Part shown: piece after piece, positions 49,325 through 59,003 of the stretch
Position numbering within the stretch: position 1 is the first letter of the stretch
Layout of the letters: each line of letters starts with the position of its first letter
Assembly (NCBI RefSeq): GCF_001012815.1
Contig: NZ_JYJP01000070.1
Span: 1 to 64,000 of the forward strand
DNA: 64,000 nt
Reading direction: 5' to 3'
Origin: Vibrio mexicanus
Lineage (GTDB): Bacteria > Pseudomonadota > Gammaproteobacteria > Enterobacterales > Vibrionaceae
Notes under the pieces: generated by a model
Told to the model about the DNA's origin: nothing
What the model saw: only the letters and a program-made list of their open reading frames with translations
The model's database searches: none
Made by a program: the position numbers and the translations under genes

Positions 49325-49333
49325 GAGCATTAA

Positions 49334-50482
49334 ATGAGTCGTAAATGGATAAGTTTTCCTCACAAAGAAGGGACATGCTCAAAGCAAGCCCATGCAGACT
49401 TCCCGAAAGACGCGCTTTATGAGCGAGAAGCGGGCCGCGAGGGATTCTTCGGTCCGGCGAGTCACTTTCACCATCGACATGCGCCTACCGGTTGGCGTGA
49501 ATGGCAAGGCGAGCATAGGCCAAGAGCGTTTAATTTCAATCATGTTGAGGGCACGACGCAAGATTCACCTTGGGATGTCCCTTCGTTGCTACACAATAAA
49601 GAGTGTTCGGTTCGAATCTGGAAGTTGGCTGAGCCGATGCCTAATCTAGTTCGCAATGCTGATGGTGATGATCTGCTCTTCATACATCGAGGCAGCGCTG
49701 AGTTCTATTGCGATTATGGCCATATGAGCGTAAAGGAGGGGGATTATGTGATGATCCCACGTTCTACCAATTGGCGTCTTGAACCCAAACAGCCGATGTT
49801 TGTATTGCTGATTGAAAACAGTGGCTCTTCGTACGCATTGCCTGAGCGGGGCAGCGTTGGTAATCATGCGGTCTTTGACCCAGCTGTGCTTGATGTGCCG
49901 AAAATCAATGACGAGTTCAAAGCACAGTATTCTGAGAACGAAACGCGAGTCTTGATGAAGCGGCATGATAGCGTGAACACCATTACTTATCCTTTTAATC
50001 CGTTAGATGCCATTGGTTGGCATGGGGATTTGTCTGTGGTGAGACTGAACTGGCGCGATATCCGTCCGCTTATGTCTCATCGCTATCATCTGCCACCCTC
50101 GGCACATACCACATTTGTGGGCGCAGGTTTTGTGGTGTGTACGTTTGTACCAAGACCGATTGAAAGTGACCCAGATGCGTTGAAAGTGCCTTTCTATCAC
50201 AACAATGACGATTATGACGAAGTACTTTTCTACCATGCAGGAGACTTTTTTAGTCGAGACAATATTGAAGCAGGCATGGTGACATTCCACCCTGCAGGGT
50301 TTACTCATGGCCCACACCCCAAAGCCTTTCAAGCAGGGTTGGAGTACAAGAAGAAGTTTACTGATGAAGTCGCAGTCATGATTGATACCAGAAATCCTCT
50401 GGAATTTAGCGATCAGGCGACTCAAGTCGAAAACTCTGAGTATGTATACAGCTGGAAAAACCAACCAGAGAGCAGTGATTAG
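49334..50482 (+). CDS. hmgA: Homogentisate 1,2-dioxygenase
   Basis: A 382-aa Fe(II) dioxygenase that opens the homogentisate ring to maleylacetoacetate. Likely iron ligands by alignment with the human enzyme are His289 (PFYHNND), Glu296 (YDEVLFY) and His325 (GFTHGPHP). AGGAG stands 6 nt before the ATG. Its size fits the short bacterial form (382 against about 440 aa). Second gene of the tyrosine operon; loss gives melanin-like pigment in vibrios. Confidence 0.94.
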   Translation: MSRKWISFPHKEGTCSKQAHADFPKDALYEREAGREGFFGPASHFHHRHAPTGWREWQGEHRPRAFNFNHVEGTTQDSPWDVPSLLHNKECSVRIWKLAEPMPNLVRNADGDDLLFIHRGSAEFYCDYGHMSVKEGDYVMIPRSTNWRLEPKQPMFVLLIENSGSSYALPERGSVGNHAVFDPAVLDVPKINDEFKAQYSENETRVLMKRHDSVNTITYPFNPLDAIGWHGDLSVVRLNWRDIRPLMSHRYHLPPSAHTTFVGAGFVVCTFVPRPIESDPDALKVPFYHNNDDYDEVLFYHAGDFFSRDNIEAGMVTFHPAGFTHGPHPKAFQAGLEYKKKFTDEVAVMIDTRNPLEFSDQATQVENSEYVYSWKNQPESSD

Positions 50483-50534
50483 GGTCTGTTGATCTTTCAT
50501 CAGTGATGAATGAGCATGTGAATAAGGAGTCAAT

Positions 50535-52220
50535 ATGAAGTTAGCGACGCTCAAAAATGGGACTAGAGATGGTGCTTTGGTGGTTGTGAGTAAGGATTTA
50601 TCGCAGTGCATCGTCGTTGACGACGTTGCACCAACCATGCAGTACGCGTTAGATAATTGGTCGCGTGTGAGTCCACTCCTTGAAGAAATCTACCTTGGGT
50701 TAAATCAAGGCATCTTGCTCCAAGCTCACACATTTGTTCAAAACCAATGTGAATCGCCATTACCCAGAGCTTATCAATGGGCCGATGGCTCGGCGTATGT
50801 CAATCACGTGGAGTTGGTTAGAAAAGCACGTGGCGCGGAGATGCCCGATAGTTTTTGGACTGATCCTTTAATGTATCAAGGTGGCTCTGACTCGTTTATT
50901 GGCCCTCGCGATCCCATTGCAATGGAAAGTGAAGAGTGGGGTATCGACTTCGAGGGGGAAGTCGCTGTAGTTACAGGTGACGTGCCTATGGGTTGCAGCT
51001 TAAAACAGGCGCAGGAAAGCATTAGGTTACTCATGCTGGTGAATGATGTCTCACTCAGAGGCCTTATTCCCGATGAGTTGGCTAAAGGGTTTGGCTTTTT
51101 CCAATCCAAACCCTCTTCAGCATTCTCGCCGGTTGCGGTTACGCCCGATGAGCTAGGTGATGACTGGCAAGGCAGTAAGGTGAAGTTGCCATTACGCTCA
51201 ACCTTCAATCATAAGCCGTTTGGTCACCCCAACGCTGGAACGGACATGACCTTTAACTTTTCAGAGTTGATTCGACATGCGGCAAAGAGCCGCCCTCTAT
51301 CTGCGGGCGCAATCATCGGCTCTGGTACCGTATCCAATAAGCAAGGGACCGACTTTGGCACATCCGTTGCTGAAGGTGGCGTGGGTTATTCTTGTATCGC
51401 CGAGGTTCGTATGATCGAAACCATACGCGATGGCCAGCCAAGCACTTCGTTTATGCGATTTGGCGACACAATCAAAATGGAAATGCTCGATCATCAAGGT
51501 AACTCGATTTTCGGCTATATTGAACAGGAAGTGATTCAATATGTCCACCAAGACAGCAATGATGGTTTAGGCCACCCGATTCAACTTTTTGGGTATTGGC
51601 GCTCATCTGCGACGTATCGAGTACGCATCGCGTTAGCACTAAAAGGTATCGAGTATGAGCTAGTGCCAGTGCACATGCTAAAAAATGGGGGAGAGCAGCA
51701 TTCGGATAGCTTTCATCAGCTCAATCCGAATGAGCTAGTTCCGGTGCTAAAGCAGGGAAGTGTCGAGATTAATCAGTCTTTGGTTATCATAGATTATTTA
51801 GATGACCACTTTTCTTCGCCACGTCTTACGCCCGAGAAGGGACAAAAGAAATACCTGATTCAGTCTTTGGCACAAGACATTGCCATTGATATCCATCCTA
51901 TCAACAATCTACGAGTGGGTGAGTATCTTGTGTCGAGTTACGGCGTCACTGGAGAGCAAAAGGTTCAGTGGATGCAGAACTGGATAGAGCGAGGTTTTAA
52001 TGCTCTGGAAGAACGCATTGTAAAATGCCGAGGCCGGTTCTGTGTAGGTGACTCCGTGTCGCTGGTGGATGTTTGCTTGGTTCCACAAGTCTACAACGCG
52101 AAGCGGTTCGGTGTTGATATGACTCAGTTTCCGAATCTGAATGAGATTGACCTTTACTGCAATACTCTAGACGCCTTTGTTGATGCTCATCCAAGCAACC
52201 AACCTGATGCTGAACCCTAG
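50535..52220 (+). CDS. Fumarylacetoacetate hydrolase fused to maleylacetoacetate isomerase
   Basis: A single 561-aa frame carries two pathway enzymes. Residues 1 to about 335 form a fumarylacetoacetase (GSDSFIGPRDPIAME, WGIDFEGEVAVVTGD with the metal-binding Glu and Asp, then GSGTVSNKQGTDFG). After a short linker (about 335-345), a zeta-class GST-type maleylacetoacetate isomerase follows (HPIQLFGYWRSSATYRVRIALALKG; LNPNELVPVLKQG; QSLVIIDYLDDHF). The isomerase makes fumarylacetoacetate and the hydrolase splits it into fumarate and acetoacetate. In most relatives these are separate genes. AGGAG precedes the ATG. The isomerase part has no start of its own, so the fusion is not an obvious one-base artefact. 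Confidence 0.88.
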   Translation: MKLATLKNGTRDGALVVVSKDLSQCIVVDDVAPTMQYALDNWSRVSPLLEEIYLGLNQGILLQAHTFVQNQCESPLPRAYQWADGSAYVNHVELVRKARGAEMPDSFWTDPLMYQGGSDSFIGPRDPIAMESEEWGIDFEGEVAVVTGDVPMGCSLKQAQESIRLLMLVNDVSLRGLIPDELAKGFGFFQSKPSSAFSPVAVTPDELGDDWQGSKVKLPLRSTFNHKPFGHPNAGTDMTFNFSELIRHAAKSRPLSAGAIIGSGTVSNKQGTDFGTSVAEGGVGYSCIAEVRMIETIRDGQPSTSFMRFGDTIKMEMLDHQGNSIFGYIEQEVIQYVHQDSNDGLGHPIQLFGYWRSSATYRVRIALALKGIEYELVPVHMLKNGGEQHSDSFHQLNPNELVPVLKQGSVEINQSLVIIDYLDDHFSSPRLTPEKGQKKYLIQSLAQDIAIDIHPINNLRVGEYLVSSYGVTGEQKVQWMQNWIERGFNALEERIVKCRGRFCVGDSVSLVDVCLVPQVYNAKRFGVDMTQFPNLNEIDLYCNTLDAFVDAHPSNQPDAEP

Positions 52221-52258
52221 TGTGAGTATCCGGTAGGTCTACTATTAGTGACTGGTTG

Positions 52259-52981
52259 CTAAAGAAACCGCTCTGGTGCATCAGAGAACACGCCGTTTAG
52301 ATTTTTCAGGTGTCGTAGCTTGTTTGGATTATTGACGGTGTAACACCATACTTGATAGCCATGTTGATGTAGCGTGTCGACAGTCTTCTTTGAGGTAAGT
52401 TCAATATTGAGGTTACAGCCTGTCGCTTCAACTTCTGCGAGCAGTGGTAATAGGCGAGGGGAAAAGCGTTCGCTTAAAACTGAACGTTTAAAAGACGGCA
52501 ACTCACGATGCAGTAATCGCATCACATGGTGGTTAAAACTCGAAAAGTGGATTCGATCAGAGGGAAATGTACCCAACGGGGCTGTTGCCGACTCTAACGT
52601 AGTTTTAAGCAGTGCAACAACGTTAGCAACGTCGTGGCGATCCACTTTCACTTCTAGATTTACGCTCAGATCATGAGGTTCGATAAGCGTGAGCAATTCT
52701 TCCAAGGTCATTAGCTTTTCGCCGACAAACTGACTATCGAACCAACCGCCAAAGTCCAGCTTCTTCAATTGGTCTAAAGTGCATTCATCTAGTCGCCCTG
52801 AGCCATTACTACATCTGTCGAGGGTATGGTCGTGACATACGACCAATACACCATCTCGGGTTGGTTGAATATCGACTTCAATCCATTTTAGGCCAAGATC
52901 GATGGCTGCCAATATGCTCGAGCGAGTGTTTTCTGGATAGTGGAGGGCAACGCCTCGATGGCCAATTACAGTGAGCGTCAT
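52259..52981 (-). CDS. Glycerophosphodiester phosphodiesterase
   Basis: A 240-aa GDPD-type TIM-barrel enzyme that hydrolyses glycerophosphodiesters to glycerol 3-phosphate and an alcohol. The catalytic pattern is complete: GHRGVALHYPENT (HRG...ENT), EVDIQPTRDG (metal ligands), VVCHDHTLDR (catalytic His), and NLEVKVD. No signal peptide, so it is the cytoplasmic UgpQ-like form. It ends 39 nt from the tyrosine operon, transcribed toward it. Confidence 0.93.
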   Translation of the reverse strand: MTLTVIGHRGVALHYPENTRSSILAAIDLGLKWIEVDIQPTRDGVLVVCHDHTLDRCSNGSGRLDECTLDQLKKLDFGGWFDSQFVGEKLMTLEELLTLIEPHDLSVNLEVKVDRHDVANVVALLKTTLESATAPLGTFPSDRIHFSSFNHHVMRLLHRELPSFKRSVLSERFSPRLLPLLAEVEATGCNLNIELTSKKTVDTLHQHGYQVWCYTVNNPNKLRHLKNLNGVFSDAPERFL

Positions 52982-53172
52982 ATTACTTAGTGTCTTTCTT
53001 TTTTGATGGGTGTTAGTTTATCACTAAGTCAGCAAAGCAGAAGGTTAAACGAAAGGGAGAACAGTGGGATTTTACACAGCTCTGTCTTTTAGTTGATGAA
53101 ACCCTGTCACAATCATGCTGTTGAGGTCAACAGGCCCTAGTCTTCTAACAAAATCTACTATAAGAGCTAACT

Positions 53173-54066
53173 GTGAATTCTGATCGCAAAGCCACCATCA
53201 TACTTGTCATCGCGACATTACTTGCTGCATTAGGTTGGGTGTTTTCAAAAGAGTCGATTCAAGGCCTTCCACCATTCGGGTTTATTGGCTCGCGCTTTTT
53301 GATTGCGTCGATATGCCTACTTCCATTTTGTTACTCGTCACTTAAAAAGGCGAAATGGAAAGATCTCGCCTCATCGTCGTTGGTCGGCGTGTTATTAGCT
53401 GGTGCGATTCTGAACTGGATCTATGCGATTTCCATCAGTGAAACACTAGGTGAAGGGGCGTTCATTGTAAGCCTCTCTATGCTTATTGTGCCGTTGGTGG
53501 GGTGGGCGCTGTATCGAGTACGACCAACTCGCGCCTTTTGGATCTCTCTACCTTTTGCGGTAATAGGCTTGGCGCTATTGTCGCTGTCTGGTGGTTGGCA
53601 AGTGTCCGTCAGCCAATTAGCATTCTTAGGCTGTGCAACCATGCTCGCGATTCATTTCAACGTAAACAGTCTCTACTCACAGAAGCTACCAACCTTGCTA
53701 TTAACCTGTGTTCAGCTTTTTACTGTCGGCTGCATCGCGTTACTTGTCTCTTGGCTGTTTGAAGAAGTGCCTTCGCAAATTGATTCATCGATTTGGGTTT
53801 GGTTTGCAATGAGTGTGCTTTTAGCTACAACCTTGCGCTACGTTATGCAGACCCTTGGACAAAAATACACATCATCAGCTAATGCAGCACTTGTGATGAT
53901 ATTAGAGCCCGTTTGGACAGTGGTTTTGAGTGTCCTTTGGTATGGTGAGCAACTTTCGACATTGAAAATGGTGGGGTGCGTACTGATATTGTTTTCACTG
54001 GTGGTGTATCGAACTCAAGGACGTTTCAAGCTATTCAATAATGGGCGTACAAATAATCACCAGTAA
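53173..54066 (+). CDS. DMT-superfamily (EamA) transporter
   Basis: A 297-aa membrane protein with ten hydrophobic segments in two EamA halves (IILVIATLLAALGWVFSKESI; ANAALVMILEPVWTVVLSVLWYGEQL). These proteins mostly export metabolites. GTG start with a weak ribosome-binding site. Substrate unknown; monocistronic. Confidence 0.88.
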   Translation: MNSDRKATIILVIATLLAALGWVFSKESIQGLPPFGFIGSRFLIASICLLPFCYSSLKKAKWKDLASSSLVGVLLAGAILNWIYAISISETLGEGAFIVSLSMLIVPLVGWALYRVRPTRAFWISLPFAVIGLALLSLSGGWQVSVSQLAFLGCATMLAIHFNVNSLYSQKLPTLLLTCVQLFTVGCIALLVSWLFEEVPSQIDSSIWVWFAMSVLLATTLRYVMQTLGQKYTSSANAALVMILEPVWTVVLSVLWYGEQLSTLKMVGCVLILFSLVVYRTQGRFKLFNNGRTNNHQ

Positions 54067-54199
54067 CAAGTTTTATGTCCTAATAAAGTCTATTTTCGTG
54101 GTTTCATTTCCTGTTTTTGGTTTTAAAGGCGATATTAAATTTGTCGATTTAACGCCTTGTGCTTAAACTATCCCTAAAGCTACAAATCAGGGATTGTAT

Positions 54200-55153
54200 A
54201 TGAAAATTGGTGTAATCGGCGCAGGTGCAGTCGGCGTAGGTATCTGTAATTACTTGCTAACCATTGGCAGTATTAGCGAACTTGTTCTGCTTGACCAGAA
54301 TCTTGAGAGAGCAGAAGGCGAAGTGTTCGATTTTCGCCACACTTCGGCATTAACGTTCTCCAAGAACACGCACATTGTTCCCACAGATGATTATCTATCT
54401 TTAATTGGCGCCGACATTGTTGTCATCACAGCGGGTGCTCAAATTAAGCAAGGCCAAACACGAATGGACCTAGCTGAGATTAATGCCAAGATCGGCTTAG
54501 ATATCGCGAAAAATGTTGAGCGTGTGGCACCAAAAGCGACATTGATTGTCGTGACCAATCCTTGCGATTTGGTTGCGCACTTTATTGTAAAAAATACCGA
54601 CTTTCCGGCTTCTCGAGTGATCAGTAGTGGGTGTGTAATTGATACTGCGCGTCTGATGACCATTGTGGCTAACCGAGTGAATCTCGATCCGAAAAACGTG
54701 TTTGGGTATGTGCTTGGTGAACACGGCGCGAACTGTTTCACGCCAAAGAGTTTGATAAGCATTGCAGGGCAGCCAGCAGACTACTTCTGCGATACCCATA
54801 ACCTAGACCGTATTGATGCTGATGAACTATTGGAATCAGTGAAACAAGCAGGTTATGAGATCTTTAAGCGCAAGCAAAATACCACTCATGGTATTGCCGC
54901 CAGTGTCTTCCGTATCATTCAGGCCATCATGATTGATGAGCGCTCAGTATTGCCCGTTGCAACAATGATGGAAGGTCAGTATGGGTTTAATAATGTCATG
55001 TTGAGCATGCCAACAATCGTTGGTAAGAATGGCGCAGAGTCTGTACTGATTCACCCATTCACAGAAGCCGAGCTAGGTGAACTGAATCAGATTGTCGAAA
55101 AGATTGCTGAGGATGTTAAAGCTGTGGCTCAGGCGACAGGTTTGAAGGCTTAA
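54200..55153 (+). CDS. Lactate/malate dehydrogenase-family 2-hydroxyacid dehydrogenase
   Basis: A 317-aa NAD-dependent enzyme of the LDH/MDH family: nucleotide-binding GAGAVGVGI, active-site R in QTRMDL, NPCDLV, the SGCVIDTARL motif with the Asp-Arg pair, and catalytic His in GEHGANCF. The residue at the specificity site (Gln in lactate, Arg in malate enzymes) aligns with Ile in GAQIKQGQTR, so the substrate may be another 2-oxoacid, perhaps a branched or bulky one. Start set at the ATG at 54200; a TTG 6 nt earlier is possible. Monocistronic. Confidence 0.87.
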   Translation: MKIGVIGAGAVGVGICNYLLTIGSISELVLLDQNLERAEGEVFDFRHTSALTFSKNTHIVPTDDYLSLIGADIVVITAGAQIKQGQTRMDLAEINAKIGLDIAKNVERVAPKATLIVVTNPCDLVAHFIVKNTDFPASRVISSGCVIDTARLMTIVANRVNLDPKNVFGYVLGEHGANCFTPKSLISIAGQPADYFCDTHNLDRIDADELLESVKQAGYEIFKRKQNTTHGIAASVFRIIQAIMIDERSVLPVATMMEGQYGFNNVMLSMPTIVGKNGAESVLIHPFTEAELGELNQIVEKIAEDVKAVAQATGLKA

Positions 55154-55227
55154 CGAAGCCAGTGCATCTGATAAATGAAAGAGGGCTCTTATGAGCCTCT
55201 TGACGTATTTTATATGGGTAAACTCGG

Positions 55228-55755
55228 TTATTTATCTTGATAAGGGAAAATCAGTTCGTCAGTGTTGATGCCAGCTTGCTTAGCAATGCGTAAGTACTTT
55301 TTCATTTTATAATCGGGTAGGGTTTGAGCACGAGACAAGATCCAGAAATAGTCAGTGTTGTAACCGGTAACCAGTGCCGCTGAGTAATCTTCTTCTAGGT
55401 AGAACACAACATAACTGCTGTAGAACGGCCCCCAGAACGAGACTTTTAAGTGGCCAATGTCAGTTTGCTCAACAAACTTAGCGTTGCCGACGGCTTCTTG
55501 CCATGCTTGCTCTTCTTCATCCCAACCTCGGTTAATAACCTGAACACTGCCATCATCCAGCTCTGAATATTCTGCAGTAACGTGAGTTAAACCACGTTCA
55601 AAACTATGGTCTAAACGAGCCACTTCATACCACTTGCCAAGGTAAGCGGGGAGATAAAAGTCGTCTACAGGACGGACGGTTTCCGGTGTGCCTATACAGC
55701 CAGAAAGAGCAACTAGGGCTAGTAAGCAAATAAATAAGCGCTGAACTTTTCTCAT
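55228..55755 (-). CDS. blc: Bacterial lipocalin (Blc family)
   Basis: A 175-aa outer-membrane lipoprotein: signal peptide and lipobox LSGC (Cys20), then the lipocalin signature YLGKWYEVARLDHSFERGL (G-x-W) and the C-terminal barrel motif TDYFWILSRAQTLPD. Blc proteins bind lysophospholipids or fatty acids and help membrane upkeep under stress. Monocistronic. Confidence 0.93.
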   Translation of the reverse strand: MRKVQRLFICLLALVALSGCIGTPETVRPVDDFYLPAYLGKWYEVARLDHSFERGLTHVTAEYSELDDGSVQVINRGWDEEEQAWQEAVGNAKFVEQTDIGHLKVSFWGPFYSSYVVFYLEEDYSAALVTGYNTDYFWILSRAQTLPDYKMKKYLRIAKQAGINTDELIFPYQDK

Positions 55756-56279
55756 AGTATTGATACCGCTTCACTTGATGAGTTGTTAATTGATACCTAG
55801 CACTAAGCATAGCTGAAAGTTAGATATCTAGTTGGATTCTAAAAGAAAATATTCGACATTGTCGACAGTTCTATTAATAACCTATTGTAGGTCTTATTAA
55901 ACGTTTTTGGTTTCTCGGTGAGGTTTATGACAATATGTGAAAAAATACTCGCAAGAACATAGGCTTCAAGATGGCCGAAATCTTATTTGTCACACAAATA
56001 ATTTGCAAAGCTAATTAACATGCAAACGTTTGTATCGGTAAATTTGAATGTTCTTCCCTTAGATATGGCCTCGTAGATAGTCAGTTCTGAACTGTCTGAA
56101 TTTTTCATCCTTCATCACTCTTGAACCAATATTTCAAAGAAATCCGTTACTAATATTCACCAAAAAGTTTCAAATGTAATTAATTTACGAAATAATGCAG
56201 TTCTTGTTGCACGACAAAGGCGTAACTTTTGTGTGGATAATTGTTAAAGCTAAGTTGTGTAATATCGCATCAAACACGC

Positions 56280-56295
56280 TACCCCTTTAGGGTTA
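56280..56295 (+). promoter_or_regulatory. NarP/NarL-type 7-2-7 heptamer pair
   Basis: TACCCCT-TT-AGGGTTA fits the 7-2-7 palindrome (TACYYMT-N2-AKRRGTA) with one mismatch, 119 bp before nirB. It suggests nitrate/nitrite control. Confidence 0.55.
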
Positions 56296-56309
56296 ATCTG
56301 GGGGTGTAA

Positions 56310-56323
56310 TTGACTTACATCAT
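56310..56323 (+). promoter_or_regulatory. FNR-like site upstream of nirB
   Basis: TTGAC-TTAC-ATCAT matches TTGAT-N4-ATCAA at 8 of 10 positions, centred 97 bp before the nirB ATG, 29 bp downstream of the NarP-like site. Fits oxygen-limited induction. Confidence 0.5.
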
Positions 56324-56413
56324 ATTTTCATTTTCTTACACAATCGACAATGCGCTCAGTTCAGTAGCGTTTTTAAAACGACTACTAAAAAAATAACCTT
56401 ATCAGGAAGTCTT

Positions 56414-58987
56414 ATGAGCAAGTTGAAACTCGTTGTCATTGGTAATGGCATGGTTGGTCACCGCTACATCGAAGATCTGGTTGAAAAAACCGATGTGTCG
56501 AAGATGGACGTCACCGTATTCTGTGAAGAGCCACGCGTCGCTTACGACCGCGTTCACCTATCTTCTTACTTTTCACACCATACCGCCGACGAGCTATCGC
56601 TTGTAAAAGAAGGCTTCTACGAAAAACACGGCATCAACATTTTGGTTGGTGAGCGCGCGATTAACATTAACCGTGAAAAGCAAACCGTTTACTCAAGCAC
56701 TGGCCGTGAAATCCAATACGACAAGTTGATCCTTGCGACAGGTTCATACCCATTTGTACCACCAATCAAGGGTAACGAGAGCAAAGACTGTTTTGTTTAC
56801 CGTACTATCGAAGATCTAAAAGCCATCGAAGCAACAGCGAAGAAAAGTAAAAGCGGCGTGGTAATCGGTGGTGGTCTGTTAGGCCTTGAAGCAGCTGGCG
56901 CATTGAAAGCATTGGGCGTGACAACACACGTTGTTGAGTTTGCACCGAAACTGATGGCAGAACAGCTAGACCAAGCAGGTGGTGATCAACTTCGCCAGAA
57001 GATTGAGCGCATGGGTGTGCATGTTCACACTAGCAAGAACACACTTGAGATCGCGCCAGAAGGTACTGAAGCTCGTAACGTTATGCGTTTTGCAGACGGC
57101 ACCGAGCTTGAAACAGACTTCATCGTATTCTCAGCAGGTATTCGCCCACAAGACAAACTTGCTCGTCAAATGGGCTTAGGTATTGCGCCTCGTGGTGGTA
57201 TCGAAATCAACAACCACTGCCAAACGTCTGACAAGAACATCTACGCGATTGGCGAATGTGCATCTTGGAATCAAACCTTCTATGGCTTGGTTGCACCAGG
57301 TTACAAAATGGCAACGGTTGCAGTAGACCACCTTGTTGGCAACGAAAGCCAATTTGAAGGTGCAGACATGAGCGCAAAGCTAAAATTGCTTGGCGTGAAA
57401 GTAGGCTCAATTGGTGATGCAAATGGTCGCACTCCAGGTTGTAAGAGCTATGTATACCAAAACGAAGAGCAAGAAGTTTATAAGCGTCTAATCGTTTCTG
57501 AAGACAACAAGAAGCTGCTTGGCGCTGTAATGGTGGGCGATACATCGGATTACGGTGACTTACTGCAATTGATGCTTAACGAAATCGACCTGCCAGAGCA
57601 TCCAGACACATTGATTCTTCCAGCACACGCTGGCGCAGAAAAGCCAACACTAGGCGCAGACGCATTACCAGAAAGCGCGGTAATTTGTTCATGTTTTGAT
57701 GTAACTAAGGGCAAAGTGGCACAAGCGGTTGCAGACGGCCACCATACGATTGCTGACATCAAGGCAGTAACGGGTGCGGGCACGGGTTGTGGTGGTTGTA
57801 TTCCATTGGTGACTTCTGTGTTAAACGCAGAGCTAGCAAAGTCGGGTATCGAAGTGAAGAACGATATCTGTGAGCACTTTGCTTACTCGCGCCAAGAACT
57901 GTTCCACCTAATCCGTATCGAAGAGATCAAAACTTTTGAAGAGCTTCTTGAGAAGTACGGCAAGGGTTACGGCTGTGAAGTGTGCAAGCCAGCGGTGGGT
58001 TCTATCCTTGCGTCTTGCTGGGGTGAGCACATTCTAAAACCTGAACTGGTTAAGCTACATGACACTAACGATAACTTCCTAGGCAACATGCAAAAAGACG
58101 GGACTTACTCTGTCATCCCTCGTATGGCGGGTGGTGAAGTAACGCCTGAAGCATTGAAAGTGCTGGCTGAAGTTGCGGCAGAATACAACCTTTACACCAA
58201 AGTGACAGGTGCACAGCGTATTGGTTTGTTCGGCGCTCAGAAAGATGACCTTCCAGCCATTTGGAAAAAACTGGTTGCAGCAGGCTACGAAACGGGTCAA
58301 GCGTACGCAAAAGCACTGCGCATGGCGAAGACGTGTGTAGGTTCAACTTGGTGTCGCTACGGTGTTCAAGACTCTGTTGGCCTTGGCGTAATGATCGAAA
58401 ACCGTTACAAGGGCATCCGTACTCCGCACAAGATGAAGTTTGGTGTATCAGGCTGTACTCGTGAATGTGCTGAGGCTCAAGGTAAAGATTTAGGTATCAT
58501 CGCAACAGATGCGGGCTGGAACATGTATGTGTGTGGTAACGGTGGCATGAAGCCTCGTCATGCTGATTTGCTTGCAAGTGACTTAGACGAAGAAACACTG
58601 ATCAAATACATCGACCGCTTCATGATGTTCTACATTCGTACGGCTGCGCCGCTACAGCGCACATCTGTATGGCTAGAGAACATGGAAGGTGGCGTAGATT
58701 ACCTTCGTGAAGTCATCGTTGATAACAAGCTGGGCATTAATGAGCAGTTAGAAGCAGATGTTGCAAAACTGGTTGCTGAATTCCGCTGTGAATGGACAGA
58801 CACCATCAATGATGAAACTCAACAGAAGCGTTTCTCTCACTTTATCAACTCTGATAAGCGTGACGACAACGTTATGTTCGTCGACGAGCGTGCACAGCAC
58901 CGTCCTGCGACATACACAGAGAAACATCCTGAAGCAGTTTCCCCAAAAGTACAGGGCGACATCCTTCACGTAGAAGTGACTGAATAA
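56414..58987 (+). CDS. nirB: NADH-dependent nitrite reductase, large subunit
   Basis: An 857-aa cytoplasmic enzyme that reduces nitrite to ammonium with NADH. Order: FAD and NAD domains (VIGNGMVGHR; VVIGGGLLGLEAA), BFD-type 2Fe-2S region (CSCFDVTKGKV...GCGGCIP), a sulfite/nitrite reductase ferredoxin-like half, and the siroheme/4Fe-4S site (CVGSTWCRYG and CTRECAEAQ). AGGAAG precedes the ATG. Full length for NirB. It leads nirB-nirD-nirC, with a siroheme methyltransferase nearby. Confidence 0.96.
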   Translation: MSKLKLVVIGNGMVGHRYIEDLVEKTDVSKMDVTVFCEEPRVAYDRVHLSSYFSHHTADELSLVKEGFYEKHGINILVGERAININREKQTVYSSTGREIQYDKLILATGSYPFVPPIKGNESKDCFVYRTIEDLKAIEATAKKSKSGVVIGGGLLGLEAAGALKALGVTTHVVEFAPKLMAEQLDQAGGDQLRQKIERMGVHVHTSKNTLEIAPEGTEARNVMRFADGTELETDFIVFSAGIRPQDKLARQMGLGIAPRGGIEINNHCQTSDKNIYAIGECASWNQTFYGLVAPGYKMATVAVDHLVGNESQFEGADMSAKLKLLGVKVGSIGDANGRTPGCKSYVYQNEEQEVYKRLIVSEDNKKLLGAVMVGDTSDYGDLLQLMLNEIDLPEHPDTLILPAHAGAEKPTLGADALPESAVICSCFDVTKGKVAQAVADGHHTIADIKAVTGAGTGCGGCIPLVTSVLNAELAKSGIEVKNDICEHFAYSRQELFHLIRIEEIKTFEELLEKYGKGYGCEVCKPAVGSILASCWGEHILKPELVKLHDTNDNFLGNMQKDGTYSVIPRMAGGEVTPEALKVLAEVAAEYNLYTKVTGAQRIGLFGAQKDDLPAIWKKLVAAGYETGQAYAKALRMAKTCVGSTWCRYGVQDSVGLGVMIENRYKGIRTPHKMKFGVSGCTRECAEAQGKDLGIIATDAGWNMYVCGNGGMKPRHADLLASDLDEETLIKYIDRFMMFYIRTAAPLQRTSVWLENMEGGVDYLREVIVDNKLGINEQLEADVAKLVAEFRCEWTDTINDETQQKRFSHFINSDKRDDNVMFVDERAQHRPATYTEKHPEAVSPKVQGDILHVEVTE

Positions 58988-59003
58988 GAGCGGAGTAGGC
59001 ATC

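Larger units (their letters stand above)
55756..56413. other. Long intergenic region upstream of nirB
   Basis: A 658-bp, AT-rich region between the leftward blc gene and the rightward nir operon. The last 135 bp hold the NarP-like and FNR-like sites noted separately. I see no gene in the remainder. Confidence 0.5.

Noticed and set aside
50003..50638. A 211-codon leftward frame opposite hmgA and the start of the FAH fusion
   Set aside because: It lies antisense to two certain genes, has no ribosome-binding site and a His/Cys-rich composition typical of a shadow frame.
55180..55205. Hairpin between the LDH-like gene and blc
   Set aside because: Short bulged stem with a poor T-tract; insufficient for a call.
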